Shown here in pieces: positions 12,400-24,949 of a stretch of DNA of 64,000 nucleotides (the stretch's first letter is position 1; each line of letters opens with the position of its first letter). A model generated the notes under the pieces. That model saw only the letters and a list, made by a program, of their open reading frames with translations, made no database searches and was not told the origin of the DNA. A program made the position numbers and the translations under genes. Source of the DNA: Isoetes taiwanensis (Eukaryota > Streptophyta > Lycopodiopsida > Isoetales > Isoetaceae); contig JAJEKV010000097.1 in assembly GCA_021234155.1 (NCBI GenBank), forward strand, positions 2,209,477-2,273,476. Direction: 5' to 3'.

Positions 12400-14930
12400 G
12401 ATTCCTCGCTATATATATCGTGATTCTTTATCGATCTTGACATATTTCTTCCGTATTTTTGCTTATTTTTCACGCTTCTCGCTCTCAAAGATAGGTTCAT
12501 GACAAGAGGCCATCGTACGTGAGCTCTTCCCTTTTGGAAAAGAATTTAGAGTGGCTAAGCCATCGTGATTCATTGGGAATATCACTTAGATTATTTTCCA
12601 ATTTAATGAGGCAAGTCATCAATCATTTCTTAAAACTCATTAGCCTTTGAGGTGGTAATAGAATTGCTAGGACATGCAAATCATAATTCCCGGTATTTAT
12701 TATTGAAAAGGAAAAATATATCAGAGTGATTATTTATAATAATATTGTGGTCATTTAAGACTGAAAAGATGCTGAATTTCATAAGTATGTTCTTAAAGAC
12801 TCGAAAGAAATTTTAAATTCCCATTGTCCATCTTAGAATGATATTCGAGCTTTCATCTAATGGCAGCCTCTTTAGCTTCAATTTCTTCAATGAATTTGAT
12901 GGCTAACTCTAAGTTGCTCTCTAGCAAATGCAAGTTAAGATCATAGGGATCATGTTGAAGCTGAATTCTTACTGCTTAATTTCTTGAAGGTAACCTTGCT
13001 TTTCCTCATTTTTGTGATCATAAAGATTTTTAGACCAACCTTTAATCCAAAATTTAGAGGCTTTGATGTTGGCATTAAAATCTCTTCGTGGAATGATTAC
13101 TAGTCACAACTCACTCTTGGAAGGCTAGAGTATAACTCTTTAAAATCTGTACAAAATTTGTCAGATTTAAGAAGAGAGCAATTAAGCTTGAACGGGATAT
13201 TACCATGCCTTTTAAAAGCAATTTCATGCTTTGTAGATAAGAACTACTATCTCTGGTTTCTTTTTTATGCACCGGGTGCTCCCCAATTCATTATTCTCTT
13301 TTCCTTAACCTAAATGCCTAATCGATTCTACACATGTTTCTCATCTTCAATCTCCTCCATACTACAAGCATGCATAATCTATCTTCCATATTTATCATAG
13401 GCCGTTGCTTGAAGTAAAAGACCACACAAACCTTGAAGAAACGAATCCCCAAAAAATACAAGATTGCCTTTTGCTCACGTGCCGATTTTCACTTGCAAAG
13501 ACCTATTAGCTGCTTTTGGACTATCCTCGAAAAGACGAAGACTAGTAATTTAAAGGTTTGATGTGGCGTATAACCATGTTCTCCAAGAAGCTCAAGGTCA
13601 CATTGTTAAGTCGCACTATTGTTCTTCACTTTGCTCCTCATAAAAGGCGACATTGATCTGAGGAGTATTTGATGTGCGCCTTACGCTAGGCACGTTAGTT
13701 TCACTCTCTAAGTGGGGTCTCGCTTATCCGCTGAGATTTTATTCTTGTCTTTGCACTTATACTTGTATTTGACCCTCTGAGTAAATAAAGTCTGACGTCC
13801 TTAAAAATAAAAAATAAGAATAAGATTGCACCTATGCTAGCCTCACAATAGGGGAAGAATCAAGGCCATAACTGGCCAGAGTGCCGATGGAAAGAGGGAG
13901 AGGGGCCGCCCTCCCTCCTTGCCGCTACCCCTAGCCAATGTGTCTCCACTCAGCCATCAACTTATGTAATGTGTCTCCACTGCCATCAATCCTGTGTATC
14001 TGGAAGAACATCTCCATCACAAATTAGAGAAGATTGGGCGCCTTGAACACATAGTGTTGAATATCACAACAATTTTTTTTATGAAATACGAAAATGAAGC
14101 CAACAAACCATAAAATGCATCAGTGCCTCCTTGTGAGTTTGCTCTTCTGTCGAACAATAGCCTTTGTTCGACGAACACAAAAAAGAAGAGAGGGAGCCAA
14201 TTACTCCCAAAACCTTACCATTTTTCTGCATAGGATGCCACTTTGTCGATGCCATAGCCATCGACATAGCCGAACCTCTACCTGTGAAGAAAAATGGCAA
14301 AAGAAGGGGGCAAAAATTGCTTTCAATTTCTATGTTGTTGGCGTATGGCCAGCGGTCCCAATTTGACCCGTTGCCAATTGCCATCCATCACAAGGCACCA
14401 CTATCTACACCAAAAAGTGATCTAAGCTAGCACATGAGCATGGCATCAACATCAGGCCATGGTCCAAACAAGAAAGTTGGCAAAGTCCTGGGGAACATCT
14501 TCATAAACCAACCTGCTGGAACGCACCCCTTTCCTAGTTTCCTATAGTGTATCAGAGAATTTTTCCCACAAGATTTCTTAAGGTTTTCTATTAAGACAAT
14601 AGAAATTTCCGGCCCTAAACACAAGATATCCGATTGATCAAAATAACCATAGGCAATTTTCCGATAAGACCTACAAAGTTTCCCCAACACTGGGTCCAAA
14701 GCCACTCCTCATGCTAAGGAGGTCCCTAATACAAAACAGAAAACCGAAATGAAAGCGACCGTGTGTTCCACTACTGAAATTCGTGGATATGCCCATTAAA
14801 GGTGGTCCACGTGGCAGCAGGACTTAGTTCTCTTACCATCGCATAAATGAAGTTTCGAAACATGCTACGTGCCTCAGTGGCCTAGTTCGACATATATTAG
14901 ATTCATCTGATTAGCTAAACTGATCCTCTC
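12400..14930. other. Intergenic, upstream of the tRNA ligase gene
   Basis: No coding segment with a recognisable domain. ORFs near 14.08-14.43 kb occur on both strands over the same bases and look like chance frames. The stretch 14700-14970 must hold the promoter and 5' leader of the tRNA ligase gene; I see no distinctive promoter element beyond AT-rich tracts. Confidence 0.4.
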
Positions 14931-14970
14931 CTCCGGCGATCCTTTAGTTTTCTCTGGTTTTTTGAAAACC

Positions 14971-17900
14971 ATGGTAAGATTCTTAGTTGCTTGCAATCCT
15001 CAGTGCTTCTTGTCATGATGGTCCCTCAACTTTTTGTCCGATATAATTTGCATTATTTTAGGCCATCGTCTGATGCATGGATGACATGGCTTAATTTTAG
15101 TAGTTCGCAGTTTAATCTTGTTATTCAAGTATCGTTTTATCAATTCCATGATAGCGATTTACGAGTCCTAATTTTTTATCGATTTTCAATTCTATCTGCT
15201 AGGGTGGAAAAAAGTCTTGGAAGGCAAAAAATTTGAGCACAAGCCCAGTTGTAGAAACGAAACCTAGTATTTTTGTAGCAGATTCAAAGCCTGTTTGGGT
15301 TGCCAAGGGTTCGTCAAATGTAGCTGTACAGTCTTCTCCGAATCATGAAATCAATGGAAACAGCATAGTTGATAACATAAACAGGGGAAGTGCAACAATG
15401 GCAACAGAAGTTGGAGTTTCCAGTTCCGAATTGAATGTACCTTTAGCAGCTGCGCTTAGTCCAGGGAAAAAGCACCCATTGATGGCTTGTGCTCAGATTA
15501 GAGCTACGTTTTATCCTAAGTTTGAGAACGAGAAATCTGATCAAGAGGTACATGGTTTTCAATTTAATTGATTATCTTTATATAATTAATGAGGACAATA
15601 AATGATCTATTAGTTAGTGTATGCCAGTATTTGATACTTTTTATATTTCCATAAATGCAGATTCGTATGAGGATGATTGAAGTAGTAGCGTCTGGGAAAG
15701 GTGTGTTAGAGGTATGTTGTTTGTACAATTTATCCTCAACAATCATCTCTTCCGGATAATTCCAAGTTGTTGCTGTCTATCTTGCCTTTTCTCATCCCAT
15801 TATGAAACGAGTGTAAAACTTGATTTTGATGAAGTCAATGGTACAGGTCCCATTGTCTTGTAATTTTACATCTTCAAACTCTTTATGATAGGGGCAAAAA
15901 CCTAAGTTACCAAGTTTTTCGACGTCCCTTTTCATCTCTCCATAATTTCTTTTCTGACTGCCTTTCACAGCACCTTCAGGCTTGTATTAAGTCTTTGAAC
16001 AGTTGTCTTTCAGTCTAGTGAGATCATTGTCCTGTGCTACATGTTCTTTTAGCAGTATGGATTCCCTGATCATTGTGTTTCTTCCCCTCCCTTATTAAAT
16101 TTCCTTCCTTTTTCTCCCAATGGAACACTTGCATATTTATATCAAGTGTCTAGAGCCAAGGTATGAAGCCTCGTGTGCTTTTATCTGTTGGTTGTTTTCG
16201 AATTTGTTGGATTACAGATAAGTGGACATAGATATGCCCTAGATTAACAGACCTCTGTGGATTGATAGGTTACGTTAAAACACTCAGGATCGCTTTTTAT
16301 GTATTCTGGTGATAATGGCGGAGCGTTTGCAAAGAACAGCTATGGAAATTTGTATTGACTCTGAACTCTATAGCTCCTTTGTTTACAGATTTAAACATGA
16401 TTGGTCAATTGGAAAATTAATGGGGCATTAAGAATTTCATAGAGCAAAGCCATTATATCAGATCTAGAAGCTAAATTCAAGCTTGTGTGCTTATGTAGCT
16501 GCTAAATGCTATCATTTTCCAGATATACAGCTGCCGGCGTATTTGTCCTAGGGCGGACATTGAAGGAAGCATGGGGAATGGAAGGAACTAAGAAACAGCA
16601 AGAGTTTAATGCCTTTTTGAAGTTTAATGCCTTTTTGAAGGTTAGGGAAAGCTGTGCATTCTTTTCATGCACACGGGCTCGCTTGATTTCTTGATGGATA
16701 TTAGTATATCATGCACCTTTCTTTTGTGGAGGGAGTGGCTTAGTGAGGTTATCATGGTTATTATGTGAATTGACAATGCTACTTTTATTTATAGGAGCAG
16801 AAGATTTGCATTGCAATGGAGTTGGTAACCGCTGTATTAGGGGATCATGGACAACGACCTCGACAGGACTATGGTATGGTTGATTTTGTAAATCCTAAGC
16901 TGATAAGAGAATGAAATAAAGCTAATAATGCTTATTACATTTCGCTTCGAGCAGTAGTTGTAACAGCAGTCACAGAACTTCAAGGGCGACCAAAGTTCTA
17001 TTCTACACCAGATCTTATTGCATTCTGTAGGAGATGGAGACTACCGACAAATAATGTCTGGTTGTTCTCATCAAGGTAGCAGCCTAATGGGATTTTGAAT
17101 CTTGTATTTAGTTCATTTATTTATATGTTTGTTACAACAAATTGTGTCTGTATAGGAATTCTGTTACTTCCTTTTTTGCTGCATATGATGCACTATGTGA
17201 GGAGGGCATTGCAAAAACAGTGCAAGAAGCCCTAGATGAAATTGCCGATCTCCATGTGCCAGGTTAGTTCAATCTTTGAAGTTAGTTTGAAATTGTTTTA
17301 CCATTTAATTGTGTTTAGTGTTTAGATGGAGGCATATATTTCTATCGTTATATATCTTCTGTTCTTGAGTTTTGTTCATATGCTATTTATCGCAATTCCA
17401 CTTACGTCTCTGCAGCTACGAAAAGCCATTCAGAAGTGCAGGGCGAGATCCTTGAAGGATTAGTTGCAAGGGTGGTAGATCCTTTGAGTTTGCAGCTTCT
17501 TGAAGATGTCCTTCGTAATATTCCACTAGCTCCTCAACCAGGTATGACACGCTGTGTATTTGGAAAATCAGGTTCCCTCCCTGCATGATATTCCTTTTGA
17601 GACAAGTCTGGCAATGCTCTATGAGAGTACTGTGCACCCATCATTGATTCTATTTTCTAGCTGAAACAGGAACTTGGTTAGTACTTCATGAAAGAGAGAT
17701 TCAGGAAATATTAGTGACAAAAAATCCACTAACAAAAACCCATATATGCGTCTATGCTAAAAACACATGGTTATTGTAACAGCCATAAACTACATAGGCA
17801 AGTAAACATGTACGTAAGAAGGAAAGCTATTTCTTCAAAACTCTACAGTTGAATTTGGCCTTCTATTATATGATGTCAATTGTCAATGCTCTTATGCACA

Positions 17901-20900
17901 TATAGACGTCAGGGTAGGATATTGATGTGCATATCTGTGATTGAATCAGGTGAAAAATGGCAAGGTCCTAGTCTCCGCGAAATCTGCGCATCAAATAGAC
18001 AGAGTGAAAACCAAGTAAGTAATGATATGATTTACTATTTCAGAAGTTCTTATGGAAACCACTTTTTGCCATGCGGCATCCTTAACTTAAAATTCTTATG
18101 AGCAGCACATGGCATCCTTAACCTAATTCTTTCTTGAAGATTGACGATGCAACGTCAATGGTTCTTTAGATAAAACGTCCCAATGAACCTACAGAACTCA
18201 AAATGCCATGTTGTGTTGAGTATCAGAAGCATTTTTAGAGTCTTTGCAAAGTAATACTTATTTGGCCTTAGTAGCCTTGCGTGGAGCACAAATGAAGAGT
18301 TTGAGCAGATTTGGTTCTAATATTGCGTCATCTCTCCATTGTTCCTAGTTGGGTGTGGGATTATATGCTTATACAATATGTGATCCGCATGAACAATTCA
18401 TTCTCTAATCAATTACGATTTCTTGTTGTTACGCTAGTGCCAGGCTTCAGATTTGGCATGATGGTATGCATCATTCAATCACTCACGTTTGCTATGCAAT
18501 AAAGATTCATTATCTTTTACCAAGAGATATCAGTACAGCATTTCTCCTTTGGTTTTGCATTGTTATGCCTAAAGTTTTCTGGAGGTAACAAATGCACCAG
18601 AAAATATTGAAAGTGGCAATCCTGCTTTCACCAAGGAGAGCAGTTATGCTCATGATCTGTTATAGAGATTTTAAAGAAAAGGTGACTTACTATTACTAGT
18701 ATTGAAGTCATTGAAACAAGCTGTTGATCACCTCTGATAACAAGTTTGACTCATATATCAATAACCTGCCATAGAGCTTGTAAACAAAAGGTAGTCTTGA
18801 ATTCATTGAAACAAGCTCTGATAAAAAGTTCGACTTGTATATCAATAAGCTGCTTAATTCTTACGTTATTTGCTTTCATTATTTATGCTAGAATATCAAA
18901 GAAGCTTGAACTCTTGTTTTTTCTTAAAATTTAAACAGCAAATACGGGCATTACTTGCTGCTGTTGGGCAAGACTTTTGTCCAGATACATCAGAATGGCT
19001 CGAGAGAAGAGACCAAGAGCCTGGTTCCCTTTTATCAAACTTCATGCGAGCTGTGCCATTCGACCAGACAACGTCCAAGATACAGGTAGGTGCTCAGTGG
19101 ACATATGATATTCACACTAATTAGGTTTTTGTCGTGCAAGAAGTATATGGAACTTCAAGAAGATCGTAGGAATTTTGTTACTGTAAAGTTGTTTAAAATG
19201 ATGTGTTTTGTACATCCAGTTCATTGTGAAAAATTCAATATCTTGTTCCCTCACTGCAAATCTGATTGGTTCCATGGAAATATTTTAAATAGGCTGTTCA
19301 TGATGCAGGAAATAATACATTTACTTCGTCAGAAAAAGATGCCAGTCAGGTTCAAGTGCCACATATCTCAATCCAAAGAGACGCTTGACAGGAAGCATAT
19401 GATTCCTCCAGGTGCTACACGGTTCAAGATAACAATACATGTCTTAGCTGATTCAGTATTTCAAAGATACCAGAGACAAATGACGTATGTTACAACCATT
19501 TAAGCTCGCTGTACAGTTAGTTGATGCAGTATCTCAGAGATACCAAAGACAGATCTAGACAATTGTGATGCTTTCCCGTATCTCAGAACGTTTACAAAGT
19601 TCAGGTCTTTGGTATATGTTTCCGTTAAATAGGGTCTTTGGTACACCTCTAAGTAGATTAGGGAAATGTATTATCTGGTATTCTAGACCATTGGGTCTCC
19701 AGAAAGCAAATTGTGCTTCGAAGCCTTTATTAGACTTTAGCTCGTTCCAGTGAAGATCTGAAAAATATTCTGTCCTGCTTATGGATCTTTTGTGTATACA
19801 TGTCTCCGTTCACCTTTTCCTTAATGTTAGAGCATTATGTTGGAACTGGAAGTATGGAGGTATTAAGAAAGATACTTGTGCTTTTGGATGGAACTACTGG
19901 AAGTATGGCGGTGTTAAGAAAGATACTGGTGCTTTTGAATGGAACTTTTCTTACCTTACCTCGTTTCTTTGAACATTAAAAATATATTTGTCCTTTTTAT
20001 GGTTCTTCATCTGTACATGTCTCTTTTCTGATGCAATGTATTGGTTATTTTCAACTAGGTATCAACCAGGACTATGGCCACTCTATAGAGGTACAGTTGA
20101 CGATTCTAAATGGCATTTTCATTTGATTGGTTGTACAAGTTAAAGTTAGCTGATGTAAACAAAGTTATGAATATGTATCCGTAAATGGAACATTCTCTTT
20201 TAGCTGCTTGAGATGGTTAAATTAGAACTAAGAAACACAGTTTAAGCTCATCAGTAGGTTGTTGAAGGTAATATAATGAGTGTCTCCATGTCATTTACTA
20301 CTATGTGACTTATGGCTCATCTCCGTGAACAAGTTGTACCAATAGTTATAATATATAGACTTAATAGGAAAACTAAAGGCGTGATCTGCGGCTTCTGGAT
20401 GTCCTCTGTGCATGGCCATGGATGAGTTTGAGAAATATGTTCTGGTGTGCGTATTTCGGATTTTAGGTTCCCATTTTATTCCAACAAAATGGTTCTTTTC
20501 GTTATTTTATCTGTGCTTTATTTTGGGCCCTTTTTTTTTCCCATTTGTCTAGCATTTTTCAACCCAGTAACTTTTACCAATACCTTTTTGATAGCGTTTA
20601 TACATGTAATTCTGAACAGGTTTCTTCGTGGACGTAGCCCTTTTCAAAGGACAAAGTGATTCTTTAGCCAATAGGAAAACTAAAGGCGTGCTCTGCGGCT
20701 TCTGGATGTCCTCTGTGCATGGATGAGTTTGAGAAATATGTTCTGGTGTGCGTATTTCGGATTTTAGGTTCCCATTTTATTCCAACAAAATGGTTCTTTT
20801 CGTTATTTTATCTGTGCTTTATTTTGGGCCCCTTTTTTTTCCCATTTGTCTAGCATTTTTCAACCCAGTAACTTTTACCAATACCTTTTTGATAGCGTTT

Positions 20901-23900
20901 ATACATGTAATTCTGAACAGGTTTCTTCGTGGACGTAGCCCTTTTCAAAGGACAAAGTGATTCTTTAGCCGTCGGTCATGAAATAGAGTTGGAAAACCAG
21001 ACTAGTTCACTAAAACTCAGTCAAGGTAGACAAGATGAGCTTGCAGATGAAACGGAACATCTCATGCTGAAATTGAAGTTCCTGCCTTACAAGGTTTTTG
21101 TGATAACCTTTTTGTCAATATGTTCTTTTCAATGGAAGCCTGGTTTTGGGTAAAGATCATTGTAGGTAGCGTTTATTGCTTTTATCAGCAGTGGTTTAAT
21201 TTCATTTTTACAGATACGTACTTTTCTCATCCGTAACGGTTTAGATGTACTATTTAAGAAAGGGCCTTCTGCATACAGGGAGTATTATTATAGGTCTGTC
21301 CTAACCAGTAAAACTGATTGTAGTCATGGTCTGTGTACTGAATTCGTTTGTTTCTGGAGAACAGACAGCTCAAGAAATGGGGTACTTCACATCAAAAGCA
21401 ACGGGAGCTTAGTGTCTTGTTGGACGAATGGTATGGTTTAATGATATCTTAAACCAGACCATTTTTGTACGGGCCATACGCGATTGGACCTCTGAGGTTC
21501 TTTGATTAATATTCTTAATTACATTATTGTTCCTGCTTGTTTTCCAGGGCTGGATACATACTGAAACGTGTGAGAACAGGCAAGCTAGATAGCAACATTT
21601 ATCTCACTGAGGCTGAGCCATTTCTCCATCAGTTTGCTCAACGAAGTGCCAAAAACCGGCAATTGGTTGGGGAAGCAGGGAGTTATATAAGTACAGAGGA
21701 CTTTATGGCTTTGATTGGTGATGAGGAGACCGAGGATGGAGGAGGTGGGATCCAGGAAGAAGAAATTGGTGTTTCCGAGAGGAGTCTTCAAGGACCTAAG
21801 GCAAAGGGAATGCTTGTATTCTTCCCAGGTATTTTATATACACGGCTCATTTTATTTGCAACACATAATTTCTCTTTATAGATAATCTGTAAGAAGTTGA
21901 AGCACAATCTGGTGACAAAGAATTGACTAATCCAATGGGCATTATGAAAGTGCATTTTAAATTTGTTTCATGTGTAGATTTGCTTTCAACGTAATACAAC
22001 TAGTAAGTACCAGAGAATTCTCACCATTTGTGATATGCATTTGTTCAGGTGTCCCAGGATGTGCAAAGTCTGCTTTATGTCAAGAAATTTTGAGTATACC
22101 AAATGGGCTTGGTGGACATCAAATAAAGAGTCTGATGGGTGATATGACGAAAGGTATATGTATAAACTAGGCTTCCTGTGGTTGTCTGATTACTGTCGTT
22201 AAAATTTTTTGATTTTGGTTCATGTGTTTCCAACAGTTGCAAGTAAAAGTAAAATAAAAATCACAAAACGGAAGTACAAATTACAAAAAAAAATTAAGAT
22301 CTTTCAGCAGATCTATATGATGGTTTTCATAAAGATTCAGAGTACTGGATTTCTCCTTTGTGATTTCAGGAAGATACTGGCAAATTGTGAAGGATGAGCG
22401 GAATAAGAATCCATCATTTATTACATTAGCTGATAAAAATGCTCCAAATATTGAAGTTTGGAAGCAGGTTTGTTTAGTTTTCTGCTTATATTCGTCAAAT
22501 CAAAGTCCTGACTAGTTTTCTGCTTGTATTCAGATTGAAGATATCTGCCAGTCTACTTCAGCAATTGCCGTCCCAATTGTGACAGATTCTGAGGGTATGT
22601 TTCACAACTGGTCTTGCATTATAGCTTAAACAAACCAGTGTGTAATTATGTGCTTATTCTTTTAAATTGTGGTCGTGTTGGAACACCTAAATAACTGCAG
22701 AAGTCAAGAGTTTAGGCATATAGGCCCATCCTTATTTGTACCTACTAGTATATTTTGTTGGAATTAAGCAAGCTGCTTGTGAACCAACCTCTTGAGAAAT
22801 GAAATAACTGCAGAAGTCAAGAGTTTAGGCATATAGGCCCATCCTTATTTGTACCTACTAGTATATTTTGTTGGAATTAAGCATGCTGCTTGTGAACCAA
22901 CCCCTTGAGAAATGCAGTCTTCAACAGGTGCCTGTCGTAACCAACAAAGACTTGTTGTTTAAGTAAAAAAGGAAATGGAAAGAAAATGTCCAATTAAGTT
23001 GTTGCATGTCTTTTGACATTGCTACTCATTTGAGTTTAACTGCTTCTAGGTGCTGTTTCTAATCCTTACTCACTTGAAGAACTAGCTATATTCATCTCCC
23101 GTGTTCTTAAACGTGAAAGACATCCTGTAAGTTGCTTTCCACATATGGGACTTCCATCGTTCAAATTTCGCACCCTATGATTTTTAGACTCTCCTGAGAG
23201 GATTATTCAGTGTTCATTTTCTTTGGATGCAGGGTAAACTTGACAAACATTCACCATATCCTGGATATGTGCTACTAATGTTCTATAACCTATATAATGG
23301 GAAGGTACAGAGTTTGGGCGGGTGTTGATTTTGTTACACATAGAATTCTGTAACTTTGAGGAGTACTGTTAGCTAATATTTGTTTACTAACTCCTTTAGG
23401 ACCGGCAAGATTTTGTAGCAGAATTGAAGAGTCGCTTTGGTCATCTTGTTAAGATGCCGCTATTAAAACCTAATCGGTATTTTGCTATGATATGCGATTG
23501 GTTGATTGGCTTTGTCATATGAGTAGAAGGGCAATGACAATTTATATGTTTACAGGCCACCCATGCCAGCCGCAATAGAGGATATACTTAATGAAGGGTT
23601 AAATCTGTATAACCTGCACAGTAACAAACATGGAAGGTATAGTTAATTAAAATGTCAATGTAAATGTACCCTGCGGTCTAGGATTAGATTAATTACCCAC
23701 AACTAATTAGATTATTGCATCTTTTATCACCACCACAACTGTACCACGCTGTTCCAATATTAATGCTCTTATTTAACTCCCAACATGATTTATACCTACT
23801 GTTTTAGCTGTTGCAATGGATTGTAAACGGATCTAAGTCACGAAGCTAATGTTACAGGGCAGAACCTACCAAGGGAAGCTACAGAAATGAGTGGGCACAG

Positions 23901-24933
23901 TGGGAAAGGAAATTGAAGGAAGTTACTACCAAACATGCAGTGTACTTTGATGCGGTTCAAGTAGGTTCCCTTCTTTTCTTTTGAAGAGTATACATCAAGA
24001 TAAGTTTCAAGGATCAACCTGAATAGTTGTATTATACCCATCTTGCCATTAGGTCATGTGACATAGCTGTGAAGACTGTTCTTTGCTAAATGCTTTTAAT
24101 TAGTTATACTAGCAATCTCTGTATTTGTGACGGCTCTGTAGATAGCCATATGCACGAGGGTGACGTATAGAAGTGACCTATTGGTCTTCGGCAATCTGAG
24201 TTAAGACCTGATCCTTGTACGTTACCAGGTGCCATTTGCAGATGCTGTTAGTGCTGTAAAGGAGCAACTGAATGCAATTGCAACCGGTGATTTTTGCATG
24301 TTTATACCAGGTTCTGATGAAGAACGGTCGTTTCATTCATTTACGTTTGCAGCAGTTAAGCTGCCTGCAAAAGAAGTAATTGCTATGTTGAATAAGGTAG
24401 AGGTGGTTGGTTCTCCCCTGACGATTACTAACCTCAGATTTACTAAAATTTACTAGGCTATAAGACCTCAATACGGGCATGTTTTGATTTGGCTATTGCA
24501 GATTGACAATGACCAAGCCAAGTCATATTTGATTGACAAAAATGTAGAAGGCAATCTTCGGGATGTTCATGTAACTCTTGCTCATAAACGAAGTCATGGA
24601 GTTGCTGCAGTTGCAGCTTATGGCCCTGTTCGGGGATCCGAAGTTCCAGTGGTTCTAACTGCTCTGGTGTACTCTAAGTCTGTGTGCGCATTAGAGGCAC
24701 AGTTGTCCTCTGTTGTTTCAAAGAATCCTTGGCCTCATGTTACGGTACTTGTTAGCAGGCAGTTGATCATGTTGTTGGGTTTGTTTCTTATGGTGTTTTG
24801 TGTGCAGGTGTGGACAGCTCATGGAGTTAAATCAAGGGAGGCAAATCGTCTACCCCAGCTTTTATCTGAAGGGGCTGCCATCCGAGTGGCATTTCCTCCT
24901 GTCACAGTTACTGGGTCAGTTGAATTTTTGTAG
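14971..24933 (+). CDS. RNL: Plant tRNA ligase, 28 coding exons, complete
   Basis: The gene encodes the plant trifunctional tRNA ligase, which seals tRNA halves after intron removal. I joined exons by GT/AG sites and unbroken frame: 14971-14973, 15203-15547, 15661-15711, 16269-16351, 16523-16640, 16795-16873, 16955-17075, 17156-17262, 17416-17541, 17950-18014, 18939-19085, 19309-19484, 20059-20090, 20921-21093, 21214-21293, 21365-21430, 21548-21828, 22049-22153, 22370-22467, 22534-22594, 23050-23126, 23233-23304, 23400-23476, 23556-23636, 23858-23960, 24229-24396, 24502-24744, 24808-24933. The total is 3264 nt, 1087 residues; Arabidopsis RNL is about 1100. The adenylyltransferase domain has the presumed nucleotidyl lysine K155 in AKNSYGN. 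The kinase P-loop is GVPGCAKS (685-692). The C-terminal cyclic phosphodiesterase domain has two HVT motifs (988-990, 1044-1046). The start ATG alone forms exon 1 and continues as GGKKSWKAKN. Oddities are a duplicated FNAFLK in exon 5 and a duplicated acceptor before exon 14. No frame break was seen, so the gene is probably functional. Confidence 0.95.
14974..15202 (+). other. RNL: Intron 1, directly after the start codon
   Basis: The donor gtaaga follows the ATG at 14971-14973 and the acceptor ctgctag ends at 15202. The reading frame opens as ATG plus GGTGGAAAA. The alternative is translation starting within exon 2. The basic MGGKKSWK start and the strong donor make the split start codon more likely. 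Confidence 0.75.
16605..16640 (+). repeat. RNL: 18-bp in-frame tandem duplication in exon 5
   Basis: The unit tttaatgcctttttgaag occurs twice in a row and ends at the exon 5 donor. It encodes FNAFLKFNAFLK, where known plant ligases have a single copy (form EFN.FLEKN). It lengthens the segment between the AWG block and the CIAMELVTAVLGDHGQRP block by six residues and keeps the frame. Confidence 0.9.
18697..18853 (+). repeat. RNL: Tandem near-duplicate in intron 10
   Basis: Two similar units, about 18699-18769 and 18797-18853, share tcattgaaacaagct and, further on, tatatcaataa.ctgc. The second unit is shorter. They lie in the longest intron of the gene (18015-18938). Confidence 0.75.
19841..19948 (+). 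repeat. RNL: Tandem duplication of about 50 bp in intron 12
   Basis: Units 19841-19888 and 19889-19939 share ctggaagtatgg, then gttaagaaagatact or attaagaaagatact, then gcttttg.atggaact. The start of a third unit follows. Confidence 0.85.
20363..20970 (+). repeat. RNL: Tandem duplication spanning intron 13 acceptor and start of exon 14
   Basis: Unit 1 is 20363-20669 (307 bp) and unit 2 is 20670-20970 (301 bp). They are almost identical; unit 2 lacks six bases (gccatg) near its start. Each unit ends with the same acceptor (ttctgaacag) and the first 50 bp of exon 14. Only the unit 2 copy continues into the rest of the exon. Using the unit 1 acceptor would read on into repeat sequence and meet a TGA after about 31 codons. 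Confidence 0.95.
22689..22914 (+). repeat. RNL: 113-bp tandem duplication in intron 20
   Basis: Units 22689-22801 and 22802-22914 differ at only a few bases (for example gcaagctg against gcatgctg). Both begin aaataactgcagaag and end ccttgagaaatg or tcttgagaaatg. The near identity suggests a recent event. Confidence 0.95.
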
Positions 24934-24949
24934 GTTCAAATACAAAAGA

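Noticed and set aside
14079-14430. Overlapping ORFs on both strands near 14.1-14.4 kb
   Set aside because: Open in several frames at once with no domain; likely chance.
20447-20960. Two identical 70-codon ORFs in tandem
   Set aside because: They lie in duplicated intron 13 sequence and cross the splice acceptor; not separate genes.
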